64,000 bases of DNA from Arthrobacter cheniae (GTDB lineage Bacteria; Actinomycetota; Actinomycetes; Actinomycetales; Micrococcaceae), in the NCBI RefSeq assembly GCF_003602275.1, contig NZ_QZVT01000001.1, positions 526,567-590,566 of the forward strand, given 5' to 3'. A model generated the notes under the pieces. It worked only from the letters and a program-made list of their open reading frames with translations. It made no database searches and was not told the DNA's origin. The position numbers and the translations under genes are program-made. Shown in pieces: positions 51,642-61,096 of this stretch (the stretch's first letter is position 1; each line of letters begins with the position of its first letter).

Positions 51642-52652
51642 CTACGCGGCGGCGGGCGGAGTGCCGTTGCCGAAGGGCCGGCCCCCCAGGGATTCCCTGC
51701 CGTGCGGAGTGGTCCACCCGGCGAGGTCCGGGCCCTTGGGCACGATCCCCGTGGGATTGATGTCCTCGTGGACGATGTAGTAGTGCTGCTTGATCTGGTC
51801 GAAGTCGATCGTGTCGCCGAAGCCCGGCGTCTGGAACAGGTCGCGGGCATACCCCCACAGCGCCGGCATCTCCGTCAGCTTGTTCCTGTTGCACTTGAAA
51901 TGGCCGTGGTAGACGGGGTCGAAGCGGACCAGCGTCGTGAACAGACGGACATCCGCCTCCGTGATGGTGTCCCCCACGAGGAAGCGCTGGGCCGTGAGCC
52001 GCTCCTCGAGCCAGTCGAGCGCCGTGAACAGGCGGTCGTAGGCGGCCTCGTACGCCTCCTGCGAGCCGGCGAATCCGCAGCGGTATACACCGTTGTTCAC
52101 CTCGGTGAAGACCCGCTTGTTCACGAGGTCGATCTCCTCTCGGAACGCCTCCGGATAGAGGTCCGGCGCACCCTCCCGGTGGAAGTCTGTCCATTCGCTG
52201 GAGAAGTCGAGGGTGATCTGGGGAAAGTTGTTGGTGACGACAGCCCCGGTGGTGGTGTCCACGACGGCGGGCACGGTGATGCCCCGTGAGTAGTGGGGAT
52301 CCCTTTTGAAGAAGGCTTCCTGCAGGCGCTCGATACCGAGCACCGGGTCACGCCCGTCAGGATCGAGGTCGAAGGTCCAGGAGCGGCTGTCGTGCGTGGG
52401 ACCGGGGGTGCCGAGGGAGATCGCGTCCTCCAGCCCGAGAAGCCGCCGGACGATGATCGCCCGGTTCGCCCAGGGGCACGCGCGGGCGGCGATCAGGCGG
52501 TAGCGTCCAGCCTCGACGGGAAAGCCGTCCGCGCCATCACGGGTGATCCTCGTCTCGATGTACTGGGTGTCCCGCGTGAATTCTTCGCCGGTGGTGACGT
52601 AGGCCCCCTTGGTGCTGTGCCCTGACGTGTCGGCCTGCTGCGTATCGGTCAT
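51642..52652 (-). CDS. Glutathionyl-hydroquinone reductase-like / omega-type glutathione transferase family protein
   Basis: The 336-residue protein matches the YqjG/ECM4 family: catalytic Cys59 in RACPWANRAII, EIDLVNKRVFTEVNNGVYRC and the alpha-helical C-terminal domain with the VRFDPVYHGHFKCNRN block. Relatives reduce glutathionyl-hydroquinones; actinobacteria lack glutathione, so mycothiol adducts are the likelier substrates. The ATG has TAGACT ending 6 nt upstream, the leaderless pattern. It ends about 145 bp before the start of the iron-uptake operon. Confidence 0.87.
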   Translation of the reverse strand: MTDTQQADTSGHSTKGAYVTTGEEFTRDTQYIETRITRDGADGFPVEAGRYRLIAARACPWANRAIIVRRLLGLEDAISLGTPGPTHDSRSWTFDLDPDGRDPVLGIERLQEAFFKRDPHYSRGITVPAVVDTTTGAVVTNNFPQITLDFSSEWTDFHREGAPDLYPEAFREEIDLVNKRVFTEVNNGVYRCGFAGSQEAYEAAYDRLFTALDWLEERLTAQRFLVGDTITEADVRLFTTLVRFDPVYHGHFKCNRNKLTEMPALWGYARDLFQTPGFGDTIDFDQIKQHYYIVHEDINPTGIVPKGPDLAGWTTPHGRESLGGRPFGNGTPPAAA

Positions 52653-52679
52653 GCTGCAAGTCTAGGTCCGCGGACAGAC

Positions 52680-52713
52680 AGGAGGCCCGGCCATTGACAT
52701 GGCCGGGCCTCCT
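52680..52713 (-). terminator. Terminator of the YihY/BrkB-family gene
   Basis: A perfect 15-bp stem (AGGAGGCCCGGCCAT and its complement) on a 4-nt loop lies 21 nt after the stop of the YihY-family gene. The following bases on the minus strand are GTCTGTCC. Confidence 0.75.
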
Positions 52714-52734
52714 GGTGCATCTTGTCGATCGGGC

Positions 52735-53826
52735 CTACCGCTGGCCCGAGTCACGCCCGTACTTCTCGCGGAGTTCGCGGCCCTCCCTGATGAGCTTCAG
52801 CTTCTTTTCCTGCTTCTTCTCCGCAGCCTTCGTATCCCGGGGCGGAAGCTGGATGGTCTCCTCCGCTTCGATACCGCCCTGCAGCTGCCGTCCGCGTTCC
52901 ATCTCGGCGTCGAACTCGACGCCGAACAGGAGCGAGAGATTCGCGAGCCAGATCCACAGGAGCAGCACGATCACGCCGGCGATGGCCCCGTAGGTCTTGT
53001 CGTAGCTGCCGAAATTGGCCACGTACAGGGAGAACGCCGCCGTGGTGATGGCCAGGACGATCAGGGCGATGAAACCGCCCAGGCTCATCCAGCGGAACTT
53101 GGGCTGCTTGACGTTCGGGGCGCCGTAGTACAGCACGGCGATCATGAGGACCGCGAAGATGACCAGGACAGGCCACTTGGCGATGTTCCAGATGACCAGG
53201 GCGGTGCCGCCCAGGCCGATGGTGTTGCCGACGGCCTCGGCGACGGGGCCGGACAGCACGAGCATCAATCCCATCGCCACGATGAGGACGAGGACGATGA
53301 CGGTGATGAGCAGCATCTGGGGGCGCAGTTTGATGAAGCCCCGGCCCTCTTCCACCTCATACACGCGGTTCATGGCACGGGAGAAGGCATTGACATAGCC
53401 CGACGCCGACCAGATGGCGCCAAGGAGGCCGATGACGAACGTCAGGCCGGCGGCCTGGTTCGAGGCGAGCCCCTCGATGGTGGGCTTGATCGTCTCGAGC
53501 GTGTCCGGCGGGGCGAACTGCCCGATGATCTCCAGGACCTGGTTCGTGGTGTTCTGGGCCTGCCCGAACAGCCCCAGGAGGGACAGCAGGGCCAGGATGC
53601 CGGGGAAGATCGCGAGGACCGCGTAGTACGTCAGGGCCGCGGCGAGGTCCGTGCACTGGTCCTTGCCGAACTCGCTGAGGGAGCGCTTGAACACGTACTT
53701 CCACGCCGGCTTCTTGACGTCGTTGGGATCATCCGGCTTACGGGGGTCGTTCGGATCGGGCGCGGTCTGGGCCTTCTTGCCCGCTTCACTTCGTGGTTCA
53801 TTCTGGACCCTGCTGTTACTGCTCAC
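52735..53826 (-). CDS. YihY/virulence factor BrkB family membrane protein
   Basis: A 363-residue protein of the YihY family with six membrane helices and the hallmark stretches LAAALTYYAVLAIFPGILAL and GAIWSASGYVNAFSRAMNRV. Both ends are polar: a Pro/Asp/Lys-rich N-terminus and a Lys/Glu-rich C-terminus. Function in the family is not established. I chose the GTG behind GGGAGG (5-nt spacing); the upstream open frame has no such box. The SDR gene diverges 148 bp away. Confidence 0.85.
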   Translation of the reverse strand: MSSNSRVQNEPRSEAGKKAQTAPDPNDPRKPDDPNDVKKPAWKYVFKRSLSEFGKDQCTDLAAALTYYAVLAIFPGILALLSLLGLFGQAQNTTNQVLEIIGQFAPPDTLETIKPTIEGLASNQAAGLTFVIGLLGAIWSASGYVNAFSRAMNRVYEVEEGRGFIKLRPQMLLITVIVLVLIVAMGLMLVLSGPVAEAVGNTIGLGGTALVIWNIAKWPVLVIFAVLMIAVLYYGAPNVKQPKFRWMSLGGFIALIVLAITTAAFSLYVANFGSYDKTYGAIAGVIVLLLWIWLANLSLLFGVEFDAEMERGRQLQGGIEAEETIQLPPRDTKAAEKKQEKKLKLIREGRELREKYGRDSGQR

Positions 53827-53974
53827 GGAAACCTCCCGGTAGAGCCCTGGAATCGGTGTCGGGCAATTACTACGGCTGTACGTCTGCTTCAACTGCACCA
53901 TAAGCTTACTTAGTAGTCCAGTCCCGATCGGTGCGCGTCCGCGTTCCCCGAACCACCAGGCCCAGGAGTAGCGC

Positions 53975-55057
53975 ATGCGCATCGCCGTCATCGGCGCCAC
54001 CGGAAACGTCGGCACCGCAGTCCTCACCCGACTCCAGCGTGCAGCCTCGGACCGCGAGGCCATCCAGCGCACGGGTTACGACACCGCCGAGGACACCGGC
54101 GGCATTTCGATCACCGGTGTCGCCCGCTCCGTCCCCGATACGGCCACGGCACCGTACGACGGCGTCGACTGGCATGCCATCGACATCGGCACCGACGAAG
54201 GCCGGACGGCGCTGACGGTCGCACTGGCCGGCGTGGACGCCGTCGTGCACCTTGCCTGGGCCATCCAGCCGAACCGCGACGAGGCCTTCATGCACAGGAC
54301 CAACGTGACCGGCACGGCCAATGTCCTGGCGGCCGCCGCGGCGGCCGGTGTCCGCCACGTCGTGTGCGCCTCTTCGGTGGGCGCCTACTCCCCCTCGGAC
54401 AAGGAGACCCGTAAGGACGAGTCCTGGCCCACCGGCGGCATCGACACCTCGCACTACAGCCGTCACAAGGCGGAGCAGGAACGACTGCTCGACGCCTTCG
54501 AGCACGACTACCCCGAGATCCCGGTAGCTCGCCTCCGTCCCGGGCTCATCTTCCAGCGCCAGGCCGGCAGTGAGATCGGCCGTTACTTCCTGGGACCGCT
54601 CGTCCCCAAGATCCTCCTGGGTGGCCTGCCCCTGCCCCTCCTCCCGATACCGGCGGCCTTCATCTTCCAGGCCGTCCACGCCGAGGACATCGCCGACGCC
54701 TACTGGCGTGTCGTGGCCAGACGCGCTTCCGGTGCCTTCAATATCGCCGCCGAACCGGAACTGACGCCTGAGCGGGTCGCCGACCTGCTGGGAGCACGCC
54801 GCGTCATCGGGTTCCCGGTGCGCCTGCTCCGGTGGATCGTCGGCGCGAGCTGGGGAGTGGGCGTCCAGCGGACGGATCCGGGCTGGATCGATATGGCCTC
54901 CCAGTGCCCTGTTATGGACACCTCGAGGGCACGGACGGAGCTCGGTTGGGCGGCCCGGCACTCCTCACGCGAGGCGATGGCCGAGGTGCTCGCGGGGCTC
55001 CGCGGGGGCAAGGGCCACGGCGGCTCGCCGAAGCTGTACCCGCGCTCCGGGAGCTAA
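53975..55057 (+). CDS. NAD-dependent epimerase/dehydratase family protein (extended SDR)
   Basis: A 360-residue extended short-chain dehydrogenase with Rossmann motif GATGNVG at 8-14 and catalytic YxxxK in SHYSRHKAE. An upstream serine sits in CASSVGAYSP. The substrate is unknown; the family includes sugar-nucleotide epimerases and reductases. The ATG follows AGGAG by 7 nt. It ends 16 bp from the convergent histidine kinase gene. Confidence 0.82.
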   Translation: MRIAVIGATGNVGTAVLTRLQRAASDREAIQRTGYDTAEDTGGISITGVARSVPDTATAPYDGVDWHAIDIGTDEGRTALTVALAGVDAVVHLAWAIQPNRDEAFMHRTNVTGTANVLAAAAAAGVRHVVCASSVGAYSPSDKETRKDESWPTGGIDTSHYSRHKAEQERLLDAFEHDYPEIPVARLRPGLIFQRQAGSEIGRYFLGPLVPKILLGGLPLPLLPIPAAFIFQAVHAEDIADAYWRVVARRASGAFNIAAEPELTPERVADLLGARRVIGFPVRLLRWIVGASWGVGVQRTDPGWIDMASQCPVMDTSRARTELGWAARHSSREAMAEVLAGLRGGKGHGGSPKLYPRSGS

Positions 55058-55073
55058 CCGGTCGCAAGCCGGA

Positions 55074-57161
55074 TCAGGATGCCGGGACCTTCGGCGCCTC
55101 CACTTCGCCCACCTCGGCCAGGGGAATGCCCTCCGGCAGTTGGTCGGGTGCGCCCGGCAGGCTGACGGTGAACTCCGCGCCGCCCTCCTCGACGTTCCGC
55201 ACGCTGATGGACCCTCCGTGGCTCTCGGCGATGCGGCGGCAGATCGCGAGCCCGAGACCTGTTCCCGAGGCCTGGCCCAGGCCGTTCTCGGAACGGTGGA
55301 ACTCTTCGAAGACCCGCTCCAGATCGCCCTCGGGGACACCGATGCCGTTGTCCCGCACGTGCACGAGGGTCCTGCCGGTGCGTGCGTCCACCGACGTCGT
55401 CACCGTCACCTCGCCCGTGCCGTCGGTCTTCCCGTACTTCATCGCGTTGCCCACGAGGTTCTCCATGAGCTGCAGGAACAGGCGCTCGTCGGCGTAGACC
55501 GGATGCGGTGCGTCGACCTCGAAGTGCACCTCGGGCAGTTGTGTGCCCGGTAGCGCGGTACGGAGGTCGATGATGCCGTCCACCATGCGGCCGACGTCGA
55601 TCCTCGATGCCGTGGACCGCTCCTCCTTGGCGAGGCTGTAGGCGAGGAGGTTGCGGATCAGCGTCCGCATCCGGAGGCTCGCCTGCTGGAGCCTTCCGAT
55701 ACTGGCCTCGCGTTCGGCGGGCGGCAGGTCCGGGTCCTCGAGCAGTTCGAGCCAGCCGTCGAAGACCGTCAGGGGCGTCAGGAGGTCATGGGCGACGACG
55801 GACGCGAACCTGCCGAGGTCCCGCTGGTACAGGCGCTCGTGCGTCACGTTGCGGAGGACCACGACGGCGCCGCGGTCTCCGGGAAGCGGAAGTGCGTCCA
55901 CCGACAGGTGCATGACCTCCCCGGAGTGGTGCGTGAGGTTCAGGTCCATCCGCTCGGTGACCGTCCCCTGCAGCGCGAGGTCCAGTGGATTGTCCCCCTC
56001 TGCCAGCCGGCGGCCGCTCGGGGTGGTGATCTCGTAATCCCGCGTCAGCACCTCGCCGGGACCGGCTGCCATGACGCCCAGCCACCGCTCGCTGGTCGAA
56101 TTCTGGAAGATCAGGCTCCGGTCCGCTCCCACGACCAGGACGCCGTCGTTCATCCTGCCGATCACGAGGTCGCGGAGTTCCGCTGCGGCCTTCGCCTCCT
56201 CGTTGGCACGGTAGAGGCGGTCGATGAGGCGACGCCGTTCATCCATGCTCAGGGCCAGGACGGCCGAGAGCGAGAAGGCGATGAACATGAAGGATTGGGC
56301 GACATAGGCGGCGATGCCCGGATCGAGGTCCTGGAACGGACCCCGCCGTTCCAGGGTGAAGTAGAGGAGGAACGCACCACTGGCCAGCCCGTGCAGCATG
56401 GCCCAGCCCGAACGGAGCCGGAGCCCGGCCCACATGTGGGCGGGGATGGTGGTGTACGCGATCGGGAGGGCCGAACCGGAACCGAACGTGGCGACGTAGA
56501 GGATCACCGAGATGACGATGAGGAACGCGTACTCGCCCCGCCGCGCCACCGAGAGCGGCGCACGCGTCTGCCCCTCGGCACGGGCCGTGATGCTGGCGGC
56601 GACGACGATACCGAGCGAGCCGAGCGCGGTCAGCGACACCGCGTGGCGGACGAGCCACGGGATGAAGGCGGCGAGCGGCTCGGCCGACCCCTCGATGGCG
56701 CTGCCGACCACGATGAACAGGGCGCCGACCGAGCAGGCGACGAGCGCGACGGCGCCGAGACGGAGATAGTCGCCCACGGTGCGCACGCTCATGTCCGGGA
56801 CCAGCCGGCGGAAGAACGCGACGGCCACCGCCGTCTGTGCGGCGCTTCCGAGGGCCACCGCGAGTGCGAGCACCACGCTGAGGCCGGTGACCAGGTTGAC
56901 GACGGCGAGGATGGGCAGGCCGGCGGTGAGGGCGATGAGGAGATCCTGCCGGGTCCGGGACGCCCAGAGGCCCCACAGGAAGGCGATACCGGCTGCGGGC
57001 CACACAAGGGCCAGTCCGGTCGATTCGAGGTTGGTGTGCCGACCGAAGACGGCGGCGGCAGCGAGCAGGAGGCCGAACAGGATATGCAGGGACGCCGGGG
57101 ACAGCGCTGCCAACCTACCCGCGACCGTGTGCATCCGCGCCTCGCCCATCCCACTACCCAT
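55074..57161 (-). CDS. MASE1-type sensor histidine kinase
   Basis: Domains in order from the chosen ATG (695 residues): a MASE1-like membrane sensor with about eight helices (1-300; LALVWPAAGIAFLWGLWASR), a PAS domain (about 330-440), HisKA with phospho-His458 (ASVVAHDLLTPLTVFDGWLE), and HATPase with NLVGNAMKYGK and GTGLGLAICRRIAESHGG. No response regulator gene adjoins it. The start is uncertain: ATGs at 57161, 57149 and 57134 are possible, and a GGGAGG box stands 6 nt before an in-frame ATT at 57170. Convergent with the SDR gene. Confidence 0.85.
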   Translation of the reverse strand: MGSGMGEARMHTVAGRLAALSPASLHILFGLLLAAAAVFGRHTNLESTGLALVWPAAGIAFLWGLWASRTRQDLLIALTAGLPILAVVNLVTGLSVVLALAVALGSAAQTAVAVAFFRRLVPDMSVRTVGDYLRLGAVALVACSVGALFIVVGSAIEGSAEPLAAFIPWLVRHAVSLTALGSLGIVVAASITARAEGQTRAPLSVARRGEYAFLIVISVILYVATFGSGSALPIAYTTIPAHMWAGLRLRSGWAMLHGLASGAFLLYFTLERRGPFQDLDPGIAAYVAQSFMFIAFSLSAVLALSMDERRRLIDRLYRANEEAKAAAELRDLVIGRMNDGVLVVGADRSLIFQNSTSERWLGVMAAGPGEVLTRDYEITTPSGRRLAEGDNPLDLALQGTVTERMDLNLTHHSGEVMHLSVDALPLPGDRGAVVVLRNVTHERLYQRDLGRFASVVAHDLLTPLTVFDGWLELLEDPDLPPAEREASIGRLQQASLRMRTLIRNLLAYSLAKEERSTASRIDVGRMVDGIIDLRTALPGTQLPEVHFEVDAPHPVYADERLFLQLMENLVGNAMKYGKTDGTGEVTVTTSVDARTGRTLVHVRDNGIGVPEGDLERVFEEFHRSENGLGQASGTGLGLAICRRIAESHGGSISVRNVEEGGAEFTVSLPGAPDQLPEGIPLAEVGEVEAPKVPAS

Positions 57162-57267
57162 CAGAAGAATCGCTGTCCTCCCGCGCGGCCGGACCAGGAC
57201 CGTCGGAACGCCGCCCTGAGACAGGCCACGTGATGCACAGCATATCTGCTGGTCGGTTGCGCCCTCG

Positions 57268-57302
57268 CGGGGGCGGAGCACCCGGGAGGTGTTCCGCCCC
57301 CG
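57268..57302 (-). terminator. Terminator of the alcohol dehydrogenase gene
   Basis: Fifteen-base arms (CGGGGGCGGAGCACC and GGTGTTCCGCCCCCG) pair with one G-T wobble around a 5-nt loop. The hairpin begins 15 nt after the dehydrogenase stop and lies in the gap before the kinase gene. Confidence 0.7.
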
Positions 57303-57317
57303 TGGTAGGTCGCGGAC

Positions 57318-58361
57318 CTACGCCAGGGTGGCCGCGTCGATCACGAACCGGTAGCGCACGTCCGAGGACAGGACGCGCTCGTAAGCCTCATTGACGGCGT
57401 CCGCCGAGATGACCTCGATCTCGGGTGCGATGCCGTGCTCGGCGCAGAAATCGAGCATCTCCTGGGTCTCGCGGATTCCGCCGATGCCGGAGCCCGCGAA
57501 CGAGCGCCGCTGGTTGAACAGCGTGAACACGTGCAGGGGAAGGGCGTCCGCCGGCGCTCCGACGTTGACCATCGTCCCGTTGAGGCGGAGGAGGGAGAGG
57601 TATGCGTCCAGGTCGATCTTCGCGCTGACCGTATTGATGATGAGGTCGAAGGTCATGGAGAGCTTCGTGAACGTTCCGGGGTCACTGGTGGCGTAGTAGT
57701 CCGTGGCTCCGAAGCGCTTGCCGTCCTCCTCCTTGCTGAGGCTCTGCGACAGGACGGTGACCTCGGCACCCATGGCGTGCGCGATCTTCACGGCCATGTG
57801 GCCGAGACCGCCCAGTCCGACGACGGCGACCTTCTTGCCCGGGCCCGCGTTCCAGTGGCTGAGGGGCGAATAGGTGGTGATCCCGGCACAGAGCAGGGGC
57901 GCTGCGGCCTCGTAGGGGATGCTCTCGGGAACGGACAGCACGAAGTTCTCGACGACCACGACGTGGGTGGAGTAGCCACCCTGCGTGATGGTGCCGTCGA
58001 CATCCTTGGCGCCGTAGGTCCCGATGTTGCCCTCGAGGCAGTACTGCTCCTCGCCCTGTCGGCAGTTGGCGCACTCGCCGCACGAGTTCACCATGCAGCC
58101 GACACCCACGCGGTCGCCGACCTTGTGCCGGGACACCTCGGCGCCGACTTCCTCGACGACGCCCACGATCTCGTGGCCCACCGTCAGCGGGTACTGCTGC
58201 GGACCCCACTCGCCGCGCACTGTGTGGATGTCGGAGTGGCAGATGCCGGCGTAGGCGATCTTGATCAGCACGTCCTTCGCTCCGACGTCGCGACGTTCGA
58301 TGGTGGTGGGGATGAGCGGCTCCGTGGCGGACTGCGCTGCATAGGCATTGACGGTCTTCAT
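57318..58361 (-). CDS. Zinc-dependent NAD(P) alcohol dehydrogenase
   Basis: The 347-residue protein belongs to the YahK/AdhC-like (cinnamyl alcohol dehydrogenase) branch of medium-chain dehydrogenases. Catalytic zinc: C41 in GICHSDIH and the GHE motif; structural zinc: [15 protein letters not shown]. The coenzyme motif GLGGLG lies near 183-188. These enzymes interconvert aldehydes and alcohols, often with NADPH. It is monocistronic, with an AGGAG-type box before its ATG. Substrate unknown. Confidence 0.9.
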   Translation of the reverse strand: MKTVNAYAAQSATEPLIPTTIERRDVGAKDVLIKIAYAGICHSDIHTVRGEWGPQQYPLTVGHEIVGVVEEVGAEVSRHKVGDRVGVGCMVNSCGECANCRQGEEQYCLEGNIGTYGAKDVDGTITQGGYSTHVVVVENFVLSVPESIPYEAAAPLLCAGITTYSPLSHWNAGPGKKVAVVGLGGLGHMAVKIAHAMGAEVTVLSQSLSKEEDGKRFGATDYYATSDPGTFTKLSMTFDLIINTVSAKIDLDAYLSLLRLNGTMVNVGAPADALPLHVFTLFNQRRSFAGSGIGGIRETQEMLDFCAEHGIAPEIEVISADAVNEAYERVLSSDVRYRFVIDAATLA

Positions 58362-58512
58362 AGGGTTTCTCCTGGGGAGTTCTCGAGGGCGGCCTGCGGT
58401 GTGCAGGCCGTGGGTCTGGGGGTGGCACCACGAGGGTGCCGGGTCGGCATCGGGAGGTCCGGTCCTTGTCCCGGCCCGAGCGCCGGACAGGGCACCCGAC
58501 GGCGCGGACGTC

Positions 58513-58686
58513 CTACCGGTTGTCGGCCGGCACGTCGGAAGGGTAGGCGGAGGCGGTGGGGTGGGGGTCGACTGTCGCCTGCAGCCCGTCGCGGTTCCCC
58601 CCGAACGCCGTTCGGCACGCCTGCCGGGAGGTGATGTGCGCGCGCCTCCAGGTCGGGAGGTCGTGGAGGTCGCTCTGCTTGTTCAC
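58513..58686 (-). CDS. Possible 57-residue leaderless small protein
   Basis: The frame begins with GTG and has TACCGT ending 7 nt upstream, the leaderless geometry of neighbours. The product begins [20 protein letters not shown] and contains no membrane segment. The frame is open further upstream through non-coding and antisense sequence, so openness is weak evidence here. It lies between the alcohol dehydrogenase and flavoprotein genes. No family recognised. Confidence 0.35.
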   Translation of the reverse strand: MNKQSDLHDLPTWRRAHITSRQACRTAFGGNRDGLQATVDPHPTASAYPSDVPADNR

Positions 58687-58983
58687 TGACCCAACGGTAG
58701 ATCGAAACGCTCGCGCGTGGGAGGTCCTGCTGGTACCTGCACGGTCGGGTCCTCGATCCGTCCCCGTCCGGCTCCTGCCCGGTATCATCCGGGCCCGTTT
58801 CCTGCGCCGTCCGCGCCAACCCCCGCCGGTAGATCGGTTTCCGTCGATCGGAGGCTTCGATCCTAGGCGCAAGGACGGCCGACGGACACCACTTCGCCGC
58901 TGGTGGAGGCACGTTGCAGCCCTGGCCGTATACAGGTGCAGGATGGGTGGAGCCACCGGTGCACGGACTGAAGGAGCTCTTCC

Positions 58984-60354
58984 ATGGATTACACGTTCGA
59001 CGTCCTCGTCATCGGTGGTGGACCCGCCGGCATGGCGGCAGCCACCCGCGCCGCCGAACTCGGTGCTCGAACCGCCGTCGTCGAGCGGTCCGCCCTCGGA
59101 GGTACCTGCGTGAACTCCGGCTGCGTGCCCACCCGCGTGCTCGCGAAGACCGCCCGCCTGTTCCGTGAGGTCCGGACGGCCTATGACTACGGAATAGTGG
59201 TCGCCGAACCATCGGTCGACTGGCAGAAGACCGTGCAACGCGTCCGCGCCACGGTGGCGAAGGTCCTCGAGGCGAAGGGGTACGGCCCCACGATGGAGCG
59301 CCTGGACATAGAGCTGATCGAGGGCGATGCGGAGCTGACGGGTAAGCACTCCGTCGTCGTGGACGGACGCGAGGTCACGGCCGCGTCGATCATCCTCTGC
59401 ATCGGAGGAAGCGGGCGCCGCCTGCCCATCGAGGGCGCGGAGTTCGCCGTCCTGCCGCATGAGGTGCTGGACCTGGAGCGACTCCCGGGTTCCGTGGCGA
59501 TCATCGGCGGCGGGCATACCGGCGCCCAGATGACCACCATCTTCGACGCCCTGGGATCGGAGGTGCTCCTGCTCGATCTCGCGCCGCGCATCCTGATGAC
59601 GGAGGACGAGGACGTCGCCGCCGCCGTGACCGCCAGCTTCGCGGGCAAGGGCGTCCAGGTGGAGACCGGGATCGGCGGGATAGACAGCATCGGCAAGGAA
59701 GGGGACGGCCTCGTCCTGACCTGGAAACGCGACGGCCGACCGCAATCCCGGTCCGTCGATGCCGTCATCATGGCGGCCGGCTGGCCCGCCAACCTCTCCG
59801 GGCTGGGCCTCGAGGTGGCAGGTGTGGAAACCTCCCGCTCGTTCATCCCGGTCGACGGGTACCTGCGGTCCAACGTCCCGCACATCTTCGTGGCGGGTGA
59901 CGCCAACGGCAGCAGCATGCTGGTGCAGGCCGCCGTGTTCGAGGGAGAGACGGCGGCGGAGAACGCCGTCCTGGGCGCCAACCGCACCACGCCCCACCAC
60001 CTCCTACCCGAGGGCGGATTCACCGACCCCGACTATGCGGGCGTGGGCCTCACCGAGACGACGGCGAGGGAGCGCGACGCCGAATGCCACGCGGTCACGG
60101 TGCCCTACGCCGTCGTCGAGCGCCCCATCATCGACGACCGCGAGCAGGGCTTCCTGAAGCTCGTGGTCGATCGCCGTCGCGAGCTGATCCTCGGCGCGCA
60201 CGCCGTCGGCGAGAACGCCGTCGAGGTCATCACCGCCGTGGCTTCCGCCATGGCGGGCGGCACGGACCTCGCCACGCTCGCGCGAGTGAAGTTCGCCTAC
60301 CCGACCTACAGTGCGGCCATCGGGCATGCCGCACGAGCAGCCCTGCGCGGCTAG
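58984..60354 (+). CDS. Pyridine nucleotide-disulphide oxidoreductase, class I
   Basis: A 456-residue FAD protein related to dihydrolipoamide dehydrogenase and mercuric reductase. FAD motif GGGPAGMAAA at 11-20, redox disulphide C42-C47 (GGTCVNSGCVPTR), NAD motif IIGGGHTGAQMT and a second FAD motif FVAGDANGSSML. The C-terminal HPTxxE catalytic pair is missing; the equivalent reads YPTYSAA, so it is not a standard lipoamide dehydrogenase. The ATG follows AAGGAG. The 297 bp before it hold only the start of the small ORF on the other strand and unassigned sequence. Confidence 0.85.
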   Translation: MDYTFDVLVIGGGPAGMAAATRAAELGARTAVVERSALGGTCVNSGCVPTRVLAKTARLFREVRTAYDYGIVVAEPSVDWQKTVQRVRATVAKVLEAKGYGPTMERLDIELIEGDAELTGKHSVVVDGREVTAASIILCIGGSGRRLPIEGAEFAVLPHEVLDLERLPGSVAIIGGGHTGAQMTTIFDALGSEVLLLDLAPRILMTEDEDVAAAVTASFAGKGVQVETGIGGIDSIGKEGDGLVLTWKRDGRPQSRSVDAVIMAAGWPANLSGLGLEVAGVETSRSFIPVDGYLRSNVPHIFVAGDANGSSMLVQAAVFEGETAAENAVLGANRTTPHHLLPEGGFTDPDYAGVGLTETTARERDAECHAVTVPYAVVERPIIDDREQGFLKLVVDRRRELILGAHAVGENAVEVITAVASAMAGGTDLATLARVKFAYPTYSAAIGHAARAALRG

Positions 60355-60371
60355 GGTCCGCCGGTCGCCAC

Positions 60372-60968
60372 TCAGCTCCGCAGGAGCACGAGCTCCTCGA
60401 GCGGCAGGCGCGTCCGCGGAGCCGTCTCCCGTTCCGCCAGCGCTTCCGGAAGCTTGTCCGCGTCATCCACTGTGCCGACAGCCGTGATCGTGATGGGCTT
60501 GAGGTTCTCGGTGAGGTCGAACGCGGCGACGATCCTGTCCCACTCGACACCCGCCATCTGGTGGGTCGCGAGACCTTCGTTCTCTGCCTGGATGCTCAGG
60601 TGCGCCACGGCCTGCCCGAGGTCGTACTCGGAGTAGGGGCGTGGGTCGCCGTCGACCGTGGATGTCTCGGCGATCCCCAGGATCAGTGCCGAGGCCCGGT
60701 GCGCCCATGCTGCATTGAAGCCCATGAGCGCTGACACCATCGCGTCGAACGCGTGCGTCCCCCGCCGGGCGACGATGAAGCGCCGTGGCTGGTTGTTGCT
60801 CGCTGACGGCGCCCAGCGCGCAGCCTCGAGAAGCGCGTCCAGCTGGGCGTCGGAGACGGTGGCCTCAGGATCGAAGGAGCGTGGGCTCCAGCGCCTGGCG
60901 AGCTCGTCCACGATGGGGACGCGCGTATCGGCGAGACGGGCGGTCGTCAGTGCAGGACTGAATGACAT
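60372..60968 (-). CDS. Nitroreductase family protein
   Basis: A 198-residue FMN-dependent nitroreductase-fold protein: RRWSPRSFDPEATVSDAQLD and LLEAARWAPSASNNQPRRFI are the usual FMN-binding N-terminal blocks. The ATG giving MSFSPALTT has AGGAG 8 nt upstream; an open frame extends 13 codons further. Such enzymes reduce nitroaromatics or quinones with NAD(P)H. It is convergent with the flavoprotein gene, 17 bp away. Confidence 0.88.
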   Translation of the reverse strand: MSFSPALTTARLADTRVPIVDELARRWSPRSFDPEATVSDAQLDALLEAARWAPSASNNQPRRFIVARRGTHAFDAMVSALMGFNAAWAHRASALILGIAETSTVDGDPRPYSEYDLGQAVAHLSIQAENEGLATHQMAGVEWDRIVAAFDLTENLKPITITAVGTVDDADKLPEALAERETAPRTRLPLEELVLLRS

Positions 60969-61096
60969 GAAGGTGCTCCTGTGCTTGTTCGGGAGGAAAC
61001 GGCGCACCGTTGAGCCTCGTTTCTCCCAACAACCGGACCCGGAAAGTCATTCCGCTGACGTCGATCGGGAAAGGATCCGGCGTTCCGGCAGGACGC

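Noticed and set aside
58687-60000. Long minus-strand frame antisense to the disulphide oxidoreductase gene
   Set aside because: Shadow of a strongly supported plus-strand gene. Only the short 58513-58686 part lies outside it, and that part is listed separately with low confidence.
58984-60354. Dihydrolipoamide dehydrogenase (lpdA)
   Set aside because: The C-terminal HPTxxE pair needed for that activity is absent and no 2-oxoacid dehydrogenase genes are adjacent.
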